From an uncultured Leuconostoc sp. (GTDB lineage Bacteria; Bacillota; Bacilli; Lactobacillales; Lactobacillaceae): DNA of 31,581 nt. The position numbers were made by a program, and so were the translations under genes. Below the pieces are notes generated by a model, which saw only the letters and a list, made by a program, of their open reading frames with translations, was not told the origin of the DNA and ran no database searches. The stretch is taken from assembly GCF_946222815.1 (NCBI RefSeq), contig NZ_CAMJRK010000007.1, positions 1 to 31,581 of the forward strand. Direction: 5' to 3'. This document shows positions 15,360 to 23,238 of the stretch, piece after piece. The number at the start of each line of letters is the position of its first letter. Positions within the stretch are counted from its first letter, which is position 1.

Positions 15360-16182
15360 CTATAACCTCCGGTTGATTTTCTTTTGCAATCACTGCCAGA
15401 TGATTCAATGGCCCATGACCATGTCCCACTTGGATACCGTCTCTAATAGTGGCATCGACATAAGTTTTGCCTTTTATAATGGCAGTCTTCATATCCAGAC
15501 CAAGGGCCAGTTGTGCCGCAATAGCTGCCGAAAGCGTATCACCGGTACCATGGGTTCTTTCAGTGTCAACACGCTGGCTTTTTAACCAAAAATAACTGCC
15601 ATCCGCAAGTAGCGCAAAATCATACACGGCTATGTCACTACCATGTCCGCCTTTCAGTAAGACATTTTTAGCACCTAATAATTGTAACTTATAGGCTGCT
15701 GCCTTAACATCTTCATGTGTCTGAATTGTCATTTCCGTTAAGACTTCCGCCTCTGGCATGTTTGGTGTCACCATTGTCGCAAGTGGCAATAATTGCGTCT
15801 TTAATGCTAGGATTGCGTCATCGCGCAATAGCTTTGCACCGCCCTTGGCTACCATAACAGGATCTAAAATATAACTGCCAAAATCATAAGTTTTTAGTGC
15901 TTTTGCAACAGTGTGCACAGTTTGAACGTCACCTAACATCCCAGTTTTCACGACAGAAATAGACAAATCATCAGCAACCGACTGTATTTGTTCCGCGATA
16001 ACAGCAGGTGGTATCATTTGTACCTGCTGAACACCCCGTGTATTCTGTGCAGTAACTGATACAATCACATTGCCACCATAGACACCTTGTGCCATAAATG
16101 TTTTCAAATCTGCCGATACACCGGCCCCACCACTTGAATCCGTGCCAGCAATTGTCAAAACTTGCGGTGTACCATTAATCAT
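15349..16182 (-). CDS. thiD: Hydroxymethylpyrimidine/phosphomethylpyrimidine kinase
   Basis: 277 residues. It phosphorylates HMP twice to HMP-PP for ThiE. Ribokinase-fold marks: VLTIAGTDSSGGAGVSADLKTF at the N-terminus, DPVMVAKGG mid-protein, LLKGGHGSD and the GTGDTLSAAIAAQLALG anion-hole/catalytic-Asp segment. The start at 16182 is preferred to the longer 16218 because GAGGTGG precedes it and the family begins at this point. It overlaps the thiM stop by 8 nt and runs 11 nt into thiE, a tightly coupled trio. Confidence 0.94.
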   Translation of the reverse strand: MINGTPQVLTIAGTDSSGGAGVSADLKTFMAQGVYGGNVIVSVTAQNTRGVQQVQMIPPAVIAEQIQSVADDLSISVVKTGMLGDVQTVHTVAKALKTYDFGSYILDPVMVAKGGAKLLRDDAILALKTQLLPLATMVTPNMPEAEVLTEMTIQTHEDVKAAAYKLQLLGAKNVLLKGGHGSDIAVYDFALLADGSYFWLKSQRVDTERTHGTGDTLSAAIAAQLALGLDMKTAIIKGKTYVDATIRDGIQVGHGHGPLNHLAVIAKENQPEVIDDI

Positions 16183-16951
16183 GAGCCACCTCGCTTTGAA
16201 TAAAACCATCAAGTTCATCTTCTGTTAACAAATAAAGTTCATCTAATAATTGGTTCACAAAATAGCCAGGTGTTTTAACTTTTGTATTGGCTTTGATACC
16301 AGCTAACTTCATCGTTGCCATTGCTCGCACTGTATTCTCAATTGAAATGCCATCACCATTATAAGTGCCAATTAAGGCTGAAAGCGCATCACCTGTCCCA
16401 ACATTTGTCGCCAAAAGTGGCACATCAACGTCAATCGTGTGCGTTGTATGACCATCACTAATAACATCTTGTTTACCACTTAACGCAATAATGGCACCTG
16501 TTTTTTTAGCAGCCATTATTGCAATTTTTCTAACGTCCCCATCACCAGTCGCATCAATCCCTTGACTAGAAAAATCAACACCGGCAAACCAAGCAATTTC
16601 AGCTGCGTTGCCACGAATAATATCAACTTGTGCATCTGCCATAAGTGCTGACACGGGCAAACTTCGTGAAGGTATGCCCACAGCCACTGGGTCCAAAACA
16701 ACAACTTTACCAGCTTGATTTGCTAATTGCGCTAGTTTAATAGTTTCAAGTAATTCTGAACGTCGCCAAGTACCACTGTTGATAACCACAGCATCACTTG
16801 CAGCAACTAAGTCTGAAAATTCTTCTAACTCGCGGGCCATAATGGGTGACCCACCAATGACATTGACAACGTTAGCCACAAATTGCGGTGTAACATAATT
16901 TGCATAATTGAATACAAGTGGATTTTTAATTTTTATTTCTGATAGCTTCAT
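16175..16951 (-). CDS. thiM: Hydroxyethylthiazole kinase
   Basis: 258 residues. It phosphorylates the thiazole moiety (HET) for thiamine salvage. Marks: NPLVFNYANYVTPQFVANVVNVIGGSPIM at the start, VVLDPVAVG, IIRGNAAEIAWFAG and TNVGTGDALSALIG. The catalytic-base position in the last motif is Asp, as in ribokinases, where some ThiM enzymes have Cys. No thiC, thiG or thiazole biosynthesis genes are seen, so the operon is for salvage. The ATG at 16951 has AAGGAG upstream. Controlled by the TPP riboswitch at 17086-17157. Confidence 0.93.
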   Translation of the reverse strand: MKLSEIKIKNPLVFNYANYVTPQFVANVVNVIGGSPIMARELEEFSDLVAASDAVVINSGTWRRSELLETIKLAQLANQAGKVVVLDPVAVGIPSRSLPVSALMADAQVDIIRGNAAEIAWFAGVDFSSQGIDATGDGDVRKIAIMAAKKTGAIIALSGKQDVISDGHTTHTIDVDVPLLATNVGTGDALSALIGTYNGDGISIENTVRAMATMKLAGIKANTKVKTPGYFVNQLLDELYLLTEDELDGFIQSEVAHD

Positions 16952-17002
16952 AATTTTTTCTCCTTATAACGTTTGGTGTCACAATATTAAAAACAATAGA
17001 AA

Positions 17003-17043
17003 AGCCGTTGATTGAATCCACAAAGGAAAATCAATCAACGGCT
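17003..17043 (-). terminator. Expression-platform terminator of the TPP riboswitch
   Basis: Thirteen-bp stem (17003-17015 with 17031-17043) and UUUUCU on the transcribed minus strand, between the aptamer and thiM. A small GCGC-UUU-GCGC hairpin lies between aptamer and terminator (about 17053-17064). Confidence 0.8.
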
Positions 17044-17085
17044 ACAAAAATAGGCGCAAAGCGCTTAAAATTAGTATTCGAAAAT

Positions 17086-17157
17086 GTATCTCCCTTCGCA
17101 CGCATTACCATGATCAGGTTCAATGGGTGTTTCTCAGCCAAATGGCACCCCAGATAT
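17086..17157 (-). ncRNA. TPP riboswitch (THI element)
   Basis: On the minus strand GGGGUGCC, GGCUGAGA, ACCC, GAACCUGAUCAUGG and UAAUGCGUGCGAAGGGAGA occur in the order and spacing of the THI box. The closing P1 stem pairs UAUCU (before GGGG) with AGAUA (after GGGAG). With thiamine pyrophosphate bound, the downstream terminator should form and switch off thiM-thiD-thiE. Confidence 0.96.
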
Positions 17158-17173
17158 ATCTATTTAGTTTATG

Positions 17174-17207
17174 AGCTTATTTTAGCTTAAAATAAGCTGT
17201 ATTGCAA
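17174..17207 (-). promoter_or_regulatory. thi operon promoter overlapped by a 10-bp dyad
   Basis: TTGCAA (17207-17202), 17-nt spacer, TAAAAT (17184-17179) on minus; start near 17172. AGCTTATTTT and AAAATAAGCT (17174-17183, 17189-17198) form a perfect dyad across the -10. As RNA it would be a hairpin just after the upstream operon (stop 17216) but lacks a U-tract, so it is at most a weak terminator. Confidence 0.65.
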
Positions 17208-17215
17208 GATACTGG

Positions 17216-17725
17216 TCATTCCCACCACGTTTTATCATCAAAATCGCGCATTTGATGTGTCAATGATAATTGTTGTGCAGAGTTAACATGAATATAACTT
17301 GTTGTGTAAGGATTTTTCATAAGCTTTTTCATTTGCTTGAACTTTTCACTATTTAAAAAGGATGCTAGTGCCGTGTGATCAGGCCAAAAACTCCACAATA
17401 TATAGTCTGCTTTGCCATTACTATTTTGTGCAAGGACTGCATCTTTAGGTACAAGTTGTGCGATTAATTCATCATTGCGATCCTTAGTTTGAAAGGCAAT
17501 TTGATGGATAACGTCACCACTTAACTCACCAACTGTCACAACACTATTAAATACCATCGGCCGTTTAAAATGGGCCACCATGTCAGGTTCATCAACAATC
17601 AATACATTCGTCCCTGCTAATTGCGATTCTTTACCCAAATAGAAAAACTTACCTGGATTGCTTGCTTGTAGTACTAACAATTCTGCAGGTGCTTGTTCAG
17701 GTGCTAATATTAAATTAATTTTCAT
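17216..17725 (-). CDS. Putative antibiotic-biosynthesis-monooxygenase (ABM)-fold protein
   Basis: 169 residues, soluble. The C-terminal half (about 70-147) has the ABM-like order beta strand IAFQTKDR, helix, strand DYILWSFWPDHTALASF, then helix and SYIHV strand. The total length resembles two-part HmoB/TRAP-like proteins of Gram-positives. I cannot see the haem-monooxygenase catalytic His in the helix after the Trp, so haem degradation is not asserted. The ATG at 17725 overlaps the upstream stop as ATGA and has GAGGAG 9-14 nt before it. Last gene of the MoxR-VWA operon; its link to those genes is unexplained. Confidence 0.5.
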   Translation of the reverse strand: MKINLILAPEQAPAELLVLQASNPGKFFYLGKESQLAGTNVLIVDEPDMVAHFKRPMVFNSVVTVGELSGDVIHQIAFQTKDRNDELIAQLVPKDAVLAQNSNGKADYILWSFWPDHTALASFLNSEKFKQMKKLMKNPYTTSYIHVNSAQQLSLTHQMRDFDDKTWWE

Positions 17726-18045
17726 AAGAAAGGCTCCTCTAATAGCTTCACAACATCCGGTGATAACCGAGATGAATTATTTCTAATAAATTTTTTAACG
17801 CCTGCAAATGTTACCAAATCAATTGTTGTCGGAACAACTTTCACTTGATCTAAGTGTTTTGCAAAAGCAATATCGGATAATGTCATCATGTTGACACCCC
17901 AACCTTCAGGCAATAATAATGATTCCCAGTCATCATTTAGCAGCGCTTCTGCACGTTTAAAACGGCTATCTTTATTAATAAAACTACGTAATTCATTTGG
18001 TTGTAACTTATTATTCATCATGTCATTATTAACGCGACTGATCAA
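17722..18045 (-). CDS. Small uncharacterised protein of the MoxR-VWA operon
   Basis: 107 residues from TTG 18045, chosen because AAAGGG stands 5 nt upstream. A longer reading from 18087 would overlap the VWA gene and has no SD. Soluble, mixed charge. Sequence features: NELRSFINKDSRFKRAEALLNDDWESLLLPEGWG, then a Thr/Val-rich strand region VKVVPTTIDLVTFAGVKKFI and a C-terminal LSPDVVKLLEEPFL. No motif I recognise. The stop at 17722 overlaps the next gene's ATG (ATGA), so it is co-translated. Possible adaptor or client of the ATPase, by position only. Confidence 0.55.
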   Translation of the reverse strand: MISRVNNDMMNNKLQPNELRSFINKDSRFKRAEALLNDDWESLLLPEGWGVNMMTLSDIAFAKHLDQVKVVPTTIDLVTFAGVKKFIRNNSSRLSPDVVKLLEEPFL

Positions 18046-18064
18046 CGTATCCCTTTCTAGAGAA

Positions 18065-19222
18065 CTATACAACCACAACTTTACCAAATGGTTGACTAAT
18101 ACTCAATTTTTTATCTTTTGGTAACAACCAATAAACTTGTTTAAATGACGTTTGCAGTTCATTTTTTTCACCATCACCATCTGTTAAAATGACAACAATT
18201 GTTTGCTTCGGATTAAATTTTTTATCACTTAATGCATTAAAAATGCTTTGAAAAGTTGTACCACCACCTGTATGTCGCACCCACTCCTTGATTTTCTTTA
18301 TCTCATATACTTGTGTATCAAAAGAAAAAACACGGACACTAGCATCAAACTGTTTCGTTAATTCTAAAACATTTGCCAACATCATACCAACTTGTTGATC
18401 AGAGATGGATGCTGAATTATCAATAAAAACAACGAGCTGTGTGTTAAACACACTAATTTCACCAGCTAAGTCTAATCGGTATGCTTGGCGTCTATTAAAC
18501 CTGGCACGTGATTCACGTCGTTTATTTGGCTGTTGACTTAACCCAGTGCGTATGAGCGCACGCCAATTACGTTTAGGTGCAATCACTTCATCAATATGCT
18601 GACGAACGATAGGTGATAGTTGCCCACGACCTGAGCGCTTGGCATCCTCAGTTGCTTTTTTCAGGACCATATCAAGCGCTGCTTTAGCCTCATCTAATGC
18701 GTCCTCAGCACTAGACCAATCGCTATGACTATCCAACTTGTTATTACCATGTGATGGTATTTGGTCTACAAATTCAGACAGGCGTGAAATATAGACTTCT
18801 GAATCCTCATTGGCCGGTAACATTTTACCGTACATCTCAAAAATTGTTTGTAACGTCAGGGCACCAGGTAAGTCACCTAGTTGATCCGGTAAATATTGAT
18901 TGACAGCAAGGTCCGTTCCTAAGTCAATCAATGAGTCTTGTTGTTTTTTAGCATAACGCAATGGATGTTGCCATATCACATGGAGTGCTTCATGCGCCAA
19001 AGCCAAAGCAATCTGATTATGATTAGTAAATAAGTATGTTAATATATCAGGGTTAATCACTAAAAACCAGCGATGATTATGCCACTTAAGTGCCAAAGCA
19101 TGGTCTAAATTCCGGTCTTTTTCACGGGCTAAATTCATCACAATATTGCCATATAATGGGGATTCATCCAATAATGTCTTAATCCCGTCAACAATTAACT
19201 TGTCTTTTTCATTAACATTCAT
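18065..19222 (-). CDS. Metallopeptidase-like/VWA domain protein (DUF2201 type)
   Basis: 385 residues. The N-terminal domain carries a zinc-peptidase-like HEALH at 77-81 (AHEALHVIWQHPLRY) with LGTDLAVNQYL at 101-111 as a candidate further ligand region. An acidic, Ser/Asp-rich linker occupies about 160-200. The C-terminal VWA-like domain has MIDAS elements D268-x-S270-x-S272 (FIDNSASIS), GGGTT at 319-323 and TDGDG at 347-351. The combination is the known DUF2201-N plus VWA-like arrangement that accompanies MoxR ATPases. The start overlaps the ATPase stop by 4 nt (ATGA). Likely works with the ATPase as a metal-dependent remodelling or cofactor-insertion machine; the target is unknown. Confidence 0.82.
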   Translation of the reverse strand: MNVNEKDKLIVDGIKTLLDESPLYGNIVMNLAREKDRNLDHALALKWHNHRWFLVINPDILTYLFTNHNQIALALAHEALHVIWQHPLRYAKKQQDSLIDLGTDLAVNQYLPDQLGDLPGALTLQTIFEMYGKMLPANEDSEVYISRLSEFVDQIPSHGNNKLDSHSDWSSAEDALDEAKAALDMVLKKATEDAKRSGRGQLSPIVRQHIDEVIAPKRNWRALIRTGLSQQPNKRRESRARFNRRQAYRLDLAGEISVFNTQLVVFIDNSASISDQQVGMMLANVLELTKQFDASVRVFSFDTQVYEIKKIKEWVRHTGGGTTFQSIFNALSDKKFNPKQTIVVILTDGDGEKNELQTSFKQVYWLLPKDKKLSISQPFGKVVVV

Positions 19223-20373
19223 CGTGTGGCAATATCCATAATTTGTTGATACAAAACATTAGCATAATGCGCCTCAGAAGCGTATAAATCATCTAAAATG
19301 GGGGCACTCGTCATTTGCTTTACAAGTGCATATTGACCATCGGGTGCCACCATAGTTAGTAACTGACTAAACCGACTAGCATGATTATTCAAAACGATAT
19401 CAGCCGTTAAAAGTAATGTTTTCATCACCGTTAATTTTTGAATTTCAGGCATGTTTTGAAATTTTTTCTGGATGTCACTTGGCAATTTTGGCCCATCAGG
19501 ATGTGTTTCGAACACATCTACTGCTGTCAAACTCGCCGTTTGTTGCTTCACGTAACTCATGAACTGTGTAGCAACCAATTGTCCTAAATCACCAGCGACC
19601 AAGTCAAATAGTAAGTCATTTTGATCTTTAATCTGTAACGCTTGTAATTCAAATAAATTATCTGATACACGTTGCCAAGCGCGCGGGGTAGGATTCAAAT
19701 CTATACCACGTGTGTCTGGATACAACAGTTCAGCATTTTCAGCAATAAACTGACGTACTATGGTGTGTATATTTTGACGTTTATTATCACTTTTCCCTGC
19801 CCATAATAACCAACCACTGACTGACACAGACATCACTAACCGTGTGGTACGATCTTTGATTGCCGCATCAGATGTTTGCACAGCATAATCTGAGTTTTCA
19901 AAACCAGACATCGAATCATCTGGATTTTCTGCTAAAATAAGATTCACATTATCTGGTAAGATCAAATCATTAATTTGACGTTGTAACACTAGGTTCATCA
20001 GCTCACCTTGAACTGCCTGTGAACCACGATTAAACTCATCTAAAAACCAAATAATCGGTTGCTTCGGTGCTAACTCTGCTTGTTGAATAATTTGAATCAA
20101 TGTGTGTGTATAACCAAACTTCACATCGGCTAATCGGCCATAATTTTTTGTCATCAAAAAAGCTGAGTCCGTTAATGGTGGAATCGGAATAGCCAGATCG
20201 CCTTTTTCCGACAAAGACACAACAGTTGTAAATAACTTAGCACGTAATTTTTCAGCAACATCAAATACTAAAGCTGATTTACCTATACCTGCTTCACCAA
20301 CAATCGTTGGGACATTTCCCCCTTGTAAGACCAATGGTACAGCAATTAATAATTGTTGATATGATAGTGACAT
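19219..20373 (-). CDS. MoxR-type AAA+ ATPase
   Basis: 384 residues, cytosolic. Walker A GEAGIGKS at 26-33, Walker B IIWFLDE ending D113-E114, sensor-1 Asn in LILAENPDD (N151), and an extended C-terminal helical lid. This is the MoxR/CbbQ style of ATPase that partners VWA proteins. The ATG at 20373 follows AGAGGG. First gene of a four-gene operon with 4-nt overlaps at the first and third junctions and a 19-nt gap at the second. It is divergent from the NAD(P)-binding gene at 20439 with only 65 nt between the starts. Confidence 0.85.
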   Translation of the reverse strand: MSLSYQQLLIAVPLVLQGGNVPTIVGEAGIGKSALVFDVAEKLRAKLFTTVVSLSEKGDLAIPIPPLTDSAFLMTKNYGRLADVKFGYTHTLIQIIQQAELAPKQPIIWFLDEFNRGSQAVQGELMNLVLQRQINDLILPDNVNLILAENPDDSMSGFENSDYAVQTSDAAIKDRTTRLVMSVSVSGWLLWAGKSDNKRQNIHTIVRQFIAENAELLYPDTRGIDLNPTPRAWQRVSDNLFELQALQIKDQNDLLFDLVAGDLGQLVATQFMSYVKQQTASLTAVDVFETHPDGPKLPSDIQKKFQNMPEIQKLTVMKTLLLTADIVLNNHASRFSQLLTMVAPDGQYALVKQMTSAPILDDLYASEAHYANVLYQQIMDIATR

Positions 20374-20426
20374 TTATACCCTCTTTTTTTCTTATATCAA
20401 TTTTACCGCTTCTCAGCGTTTCATGC

Positions 20427-20432
20427 TAAAAT
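20427..20432 (+). promoter_or_regulatory. Extended -10 predicting a leaderless mRNA
   Basis: TGCTAAAAT (extended -10; hexamer 20427-20432). With the usual spacing, +1 falls on the A of the ATG at 20439. No SD exists in the 6 nt between. Confidence 0.55.
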
Positions 20433-20438
20433 AAAAGT

Positions 20439-21059
20439 ATGACAAAACTACTAATTCTCGGTGCTAACGGCCAGATTGCAAAACTTGTTGTCCCTATGTT
20501 AGCTAATACCGATACAGAAATCAAATTAACTTCACTCCATGCACGTTCAGAAAAAGGTATTAAAGGACTTGATGCCGTTAACGAAGATGCCATGATTACA
20601 GCACTAAAAGACGTCGATATTGTTTATGCCAATATTGGTGCGGAAGGTCGTCAAAAAACTGCGGCTAATAGTGTTGTCAACGCTATGCATCATGTAGGCG
20701 TCAAACGATTGATCTGGGTCGCTACCATTGGTGTTCATAATGAGCTAGCTGATGATAAACGTAGTTTATGGGCCAATATTCTTGGTACAACTGACAATGA
20801 AAATACGTATATGGGTGACCAAGCCGCAGCTGTTAAACGCATTGAACAGTCTGCACTTGATTATACCATTGTGCGTCCCAATGAATTAATTGATGATAAT
20901 GCCATGCAATCGCTCAATGTTGAGACAATACGTGACGCAGAAATAATTGGTGGACCAATTACACGAACCAGTGTTGCAGCGTTCATTACACAAATTATTT
21001 TACATCCAGAATCTTACATTGGCGACTCTGTTGCCATTTCAGAAAAATTAAACAAATAA
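20439..21059 (+). CDS. NAD(P)-binding Rossmann protein (atypical SDR, NmrA/YwnB-like)
   Basis: 206 residues, soluble. Nucleotide-binding loop GANGQIA at 8-14, then a small atypical-SDR domain with VIYANIGAEG-like strand (VDIVYANIGAEG), VKRLIWVATIGVHNEL and DYTIVRPNEL. Such proteins are NAD(P)H-sensing or quinone/flavin reductases; the substrate is not evident. There is no SD before the ATG, and the -10 ends 6 nt upstream, so initiation is probably leaderless. Monocistronic, ending in the terminator at 21057-21090. Confidence 0.8.
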   Translation: MTKLLILGANGQIAKLVVPMLANTDTEIKLTSLHARSEKGIKGLDAVNEDAMITALKDVDIVYANIGAEGRQKTAANSVVNAMHHVGVKRLIWVATIGVHNELADDKRSLWANILGTTDNENTYMGDQAAAVKRIEQSALDYTIVRPNELIDDNAMQSLNVETIRDAEIIGGPITRTSVAAFITQIILHPESYIGDSVAISEKLNK

Positions 21060-21090
21060 AAAAGTTCAAACTAGCGTTTGAACTTTTTTA
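21057..21090. terminator. Bidirectional terminator between the SDR and PBP genes
   Basis: Fifteen-bp perfect stem (21057-21071 with 21076-21090), loop TAGC, A6/T6 flanks. It includes the stop codons of both converging genes (TAA at 21057-21059 on plus; TAA at 21090-21088 on minus). Confidence 0.92.
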
Positions 21091-23160
21091 TTTTGCATCT
21101 GGCTTTGCTTCAACATATTGCCAATAAGCATCAATAATTTTAGCAGATATTTTACCATTGGTACCATCTAAATAGTTATTCATCCCTGGTATAGCCATGG
21201 CTATCGCAAATGGTTGACCTGGTGTATAGGCAACCATTGATTCTGTATATGTTTGGTTTCCATTAGTAACCGTTTCTGCGGTTCCTGTCTTAGCATGCAC
21301 TTTTGGCGTTAATTTATGCATATCTGAGCCACCAGTGTTCCAAGCATCCGATCCATTAGCGACACGATTCATACCATTCTCAATCGTATTCCACTCACCA
21401 GCATCTAATTTAACTTGTCCCTGTATCTTTGGTGTAGCAGTCCATACGGTTTTTTGTTTATCACTATTTGGTTGACCTTGTGTGACAGCGCCAACAATAT
21501 GAGGGGCTACAAGATAGCCACCATTAGCAATCACAGATACATAGCGTGCTAATTGCAGCGTCGTATATGAATCATATTGTCCAAAAGTTTCATATAAATA
21601 CTTACCTTCTGATTCACCAGTTGTTGCACCACGATAACCAGCTGTTTCGCCATCAATATCAATTCCAGTTTTTGTCCCTAGACCGAACTGTCCCAAACCG
21701 TTTCGTAAAGTCTGAAAAGCATCCGAACGTAATCCTAATGCAGATCCAGGACTATAAGTTTGTCCCCCAATTTTCATACCTAACTGTACAAAATATGTGT
21801 TTGATGATCGTTCCAACGCTGTTTCTGCATCAATTGGGGTTGGTACACCTGCTTGGTTCCAATAAGATGTAATTGCTGGTGTCCCTTGAATTTTGATTGC
21901 CTGATCATTTAATACGGTATTATTTTGTGAAATAACACCCTTTTGAAAACCTGTTGCCAATACTGCCGGTTTGATCACTGATCCCATAACAATTGCATGG
22001 TTAATGTTACCTAATGGATTAGCAGTCTCTTGTCCCGTTGCATGATTACGATCAACACCAGCCATTGCGTAAATACCACCGGTATATGGATTAATAACAG
22101 TAGCGTACGCACCTTCGACATCACCTCCCGGCAGATTATCTTCAAGTATTTTTTGAACAGCGCTTTGGAAACGCGCGTTTATTGTTAACTTAACATTATC
22201 CCCAGCCTGACCATTATATTTAATTTGAGAAGATTTGATTTGCCCACCGCTACCTGTTGTAACAAGCGTTTGCGATGCTGATCCCTTCAAAATAGACTCG
22301 TAATCTTTTTCTAAACTCGAATTGCCAACTGGCTCATTTTGTGAATAACCTTGCGCAAGCAGTGTATGTAATCGATCCTCCGGTAATCCAGTTGCCTCAT
22401 TCGTCACAGTGCCAACAAGCGTTTTAAACTCATTACCTTCTGGATACTGTCGTGACCAACTCGTCCCAAGTTTAATGCCTGGAAATTCACTTAACCGCTC
22501 ACCAATTTCAGCCAACTCAGTATTTGTCACGTCTGACTCTTTAATAAATGTTGTGGATAATGTGTACGCGCCACTCATACGTTGAAATATCATAGCAGCA
22601 TTTTGATCGACATCTTTTGCTAAATCATGCTTTTGTACATACCTAACTTCATACATATTAATTTGTTCGGTAGTTAATGATAATTTATCATTTTTATATT
22701 TTTTTGTAATAATTTTAGTTACTTTTTCATTATTTGACTTATTTGCTAAATAAAAGTCAACTTTCGAACGTTCACTAAGTCGTTTAGTATCAATCGTCAT
22801 AAACTTACTTAATTTAGTAGCTATTCCACGCATAGTTGATGACGTCACTGACGTACCACGTGTAAACGTCACTGCCGCTTGCGCCTTGTTACCAACAATA
22901 ACACGCCCAGTCGCATCATAAAACATACCGCGCGGCGTGTTACCTTTTTCAATTGTTTCATCATTACGATTAACCTCGCTCTGATAATAGGCACCTTGCT
23001 TGATCGTCAAAAAAGCTAATTGAACAATCAGTGCAATCATTAAGGTCAATGCGATACCCAGCAGGATATTTAAACGCGCAGGCAGATTGGCACTCGCGTT
23101 ATTTTTTTTGTCACGATCTTCTAAGTAAGGATTACGTTGCATGTTTGACCCCATTTTCAT
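21088..23160 (-). CDS. Class B penicillin-binding protein (PBP2b-type transpeptidase)
   Basis: 690 residues from ATG 23160. Cytoplasmic tail, one membrane segment (about 28-50), a PBP dimerisation domain (TPRGMFYDATGRVIVGN) and the transpeptidase domain. The active-site motif SVIK is at S394, SSN in LERSSNTYF, and KTG in HAKTGTAET. There are no C-terminal PASTA repeats and no division-cluster neighbours, favouring an elongation PBP2b over PBP2x. It crosslinks peptidoglycan stems outside the membrane. Start uncertain: no proper SD precedes 23160, whereas ATG 23142 has GGGG six nt upstream. It is divergent from yfhO with a 78-nt gap, and its promoter is unclear. Confidence 0.9.
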   Translation of the reverse strand: MKMGSNMQRNPYLEDRDKKNNASANLPARLNILLGIALTLMIALIVQLAFLTIKQGAYYQSEVNRNDETIEKGNTPRGMFYDATGRVIVGNKAQAAVTFTRGTSVTSSTMRGIATKLSKFMTIDTKRLSERSKVDFYLANKSNNEKVTKIITKKYKNDKLSLTTEQINMYEVRYVQKHDLAKDVDQNAAMIFQRMSGAYTLSTTFIKESDVTNTELAEIGERLSEFPGIKLGTSWSRQYPEGNEFKTLVGTVTNEATGLPEDRLHTLLAQGYSQNEPVGNSSLEKDYESILKGSASQTLVTTGSGGQIKSSQIKYNGQAGDNVKLTINARFQSAVQKILEDNLPGGDVEGAYATVINPYTGGIYAMAGVDRNHATGQETANPLGNINHAIVMGSVIKPAVLATGFQKGVISQNNTVLNDQAIKIQGTPAITSYWNQAGVPTPIDAETALERSSNTYFVQLGMKIGGQTYSPGSALGLRSDAFQTLRNGLGQFGLGTKTGIDIDGETAGYRGATTGESEGKYLYETFGQYDSYTTLQLARYVSVIANGGYLVAPHIVGAVTQGQPNSDKQKTVWTATPKIQGQVKLDAGEWNTIENGMNRVANGSDAWNTGGSDMHKLTPKVHAKTGTAETVTNGNQTYTESMVAYTPGQPFAIAMAIPGMNNYLDGTNGKISAKIIDAYWQYVEAKPDAK

Positions 23161-23224
23161 CAATAAACTACTTATCTAGATTACCACAAATCTCATTTTA
23201 TCGCTAAAAATACCAAAAAAATTT

Positions 23225-23232
23225 GGTATATT
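23225..23232 (+). promoter_or_regulatory. Extended -10 predicting a leaderless yfhO mRNA
   Basis: TGGTATATT (hexamer 23227-23232) with 6 nt to the ATG at 23239, so +1 should be the A of the start codon. It is the right arm of a small dyad (taccaaa 23211-23217, tttggta 23222-23228). No SD is present. Confidence 0.55.
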
Positions 23233-23238
23233 AGTACT

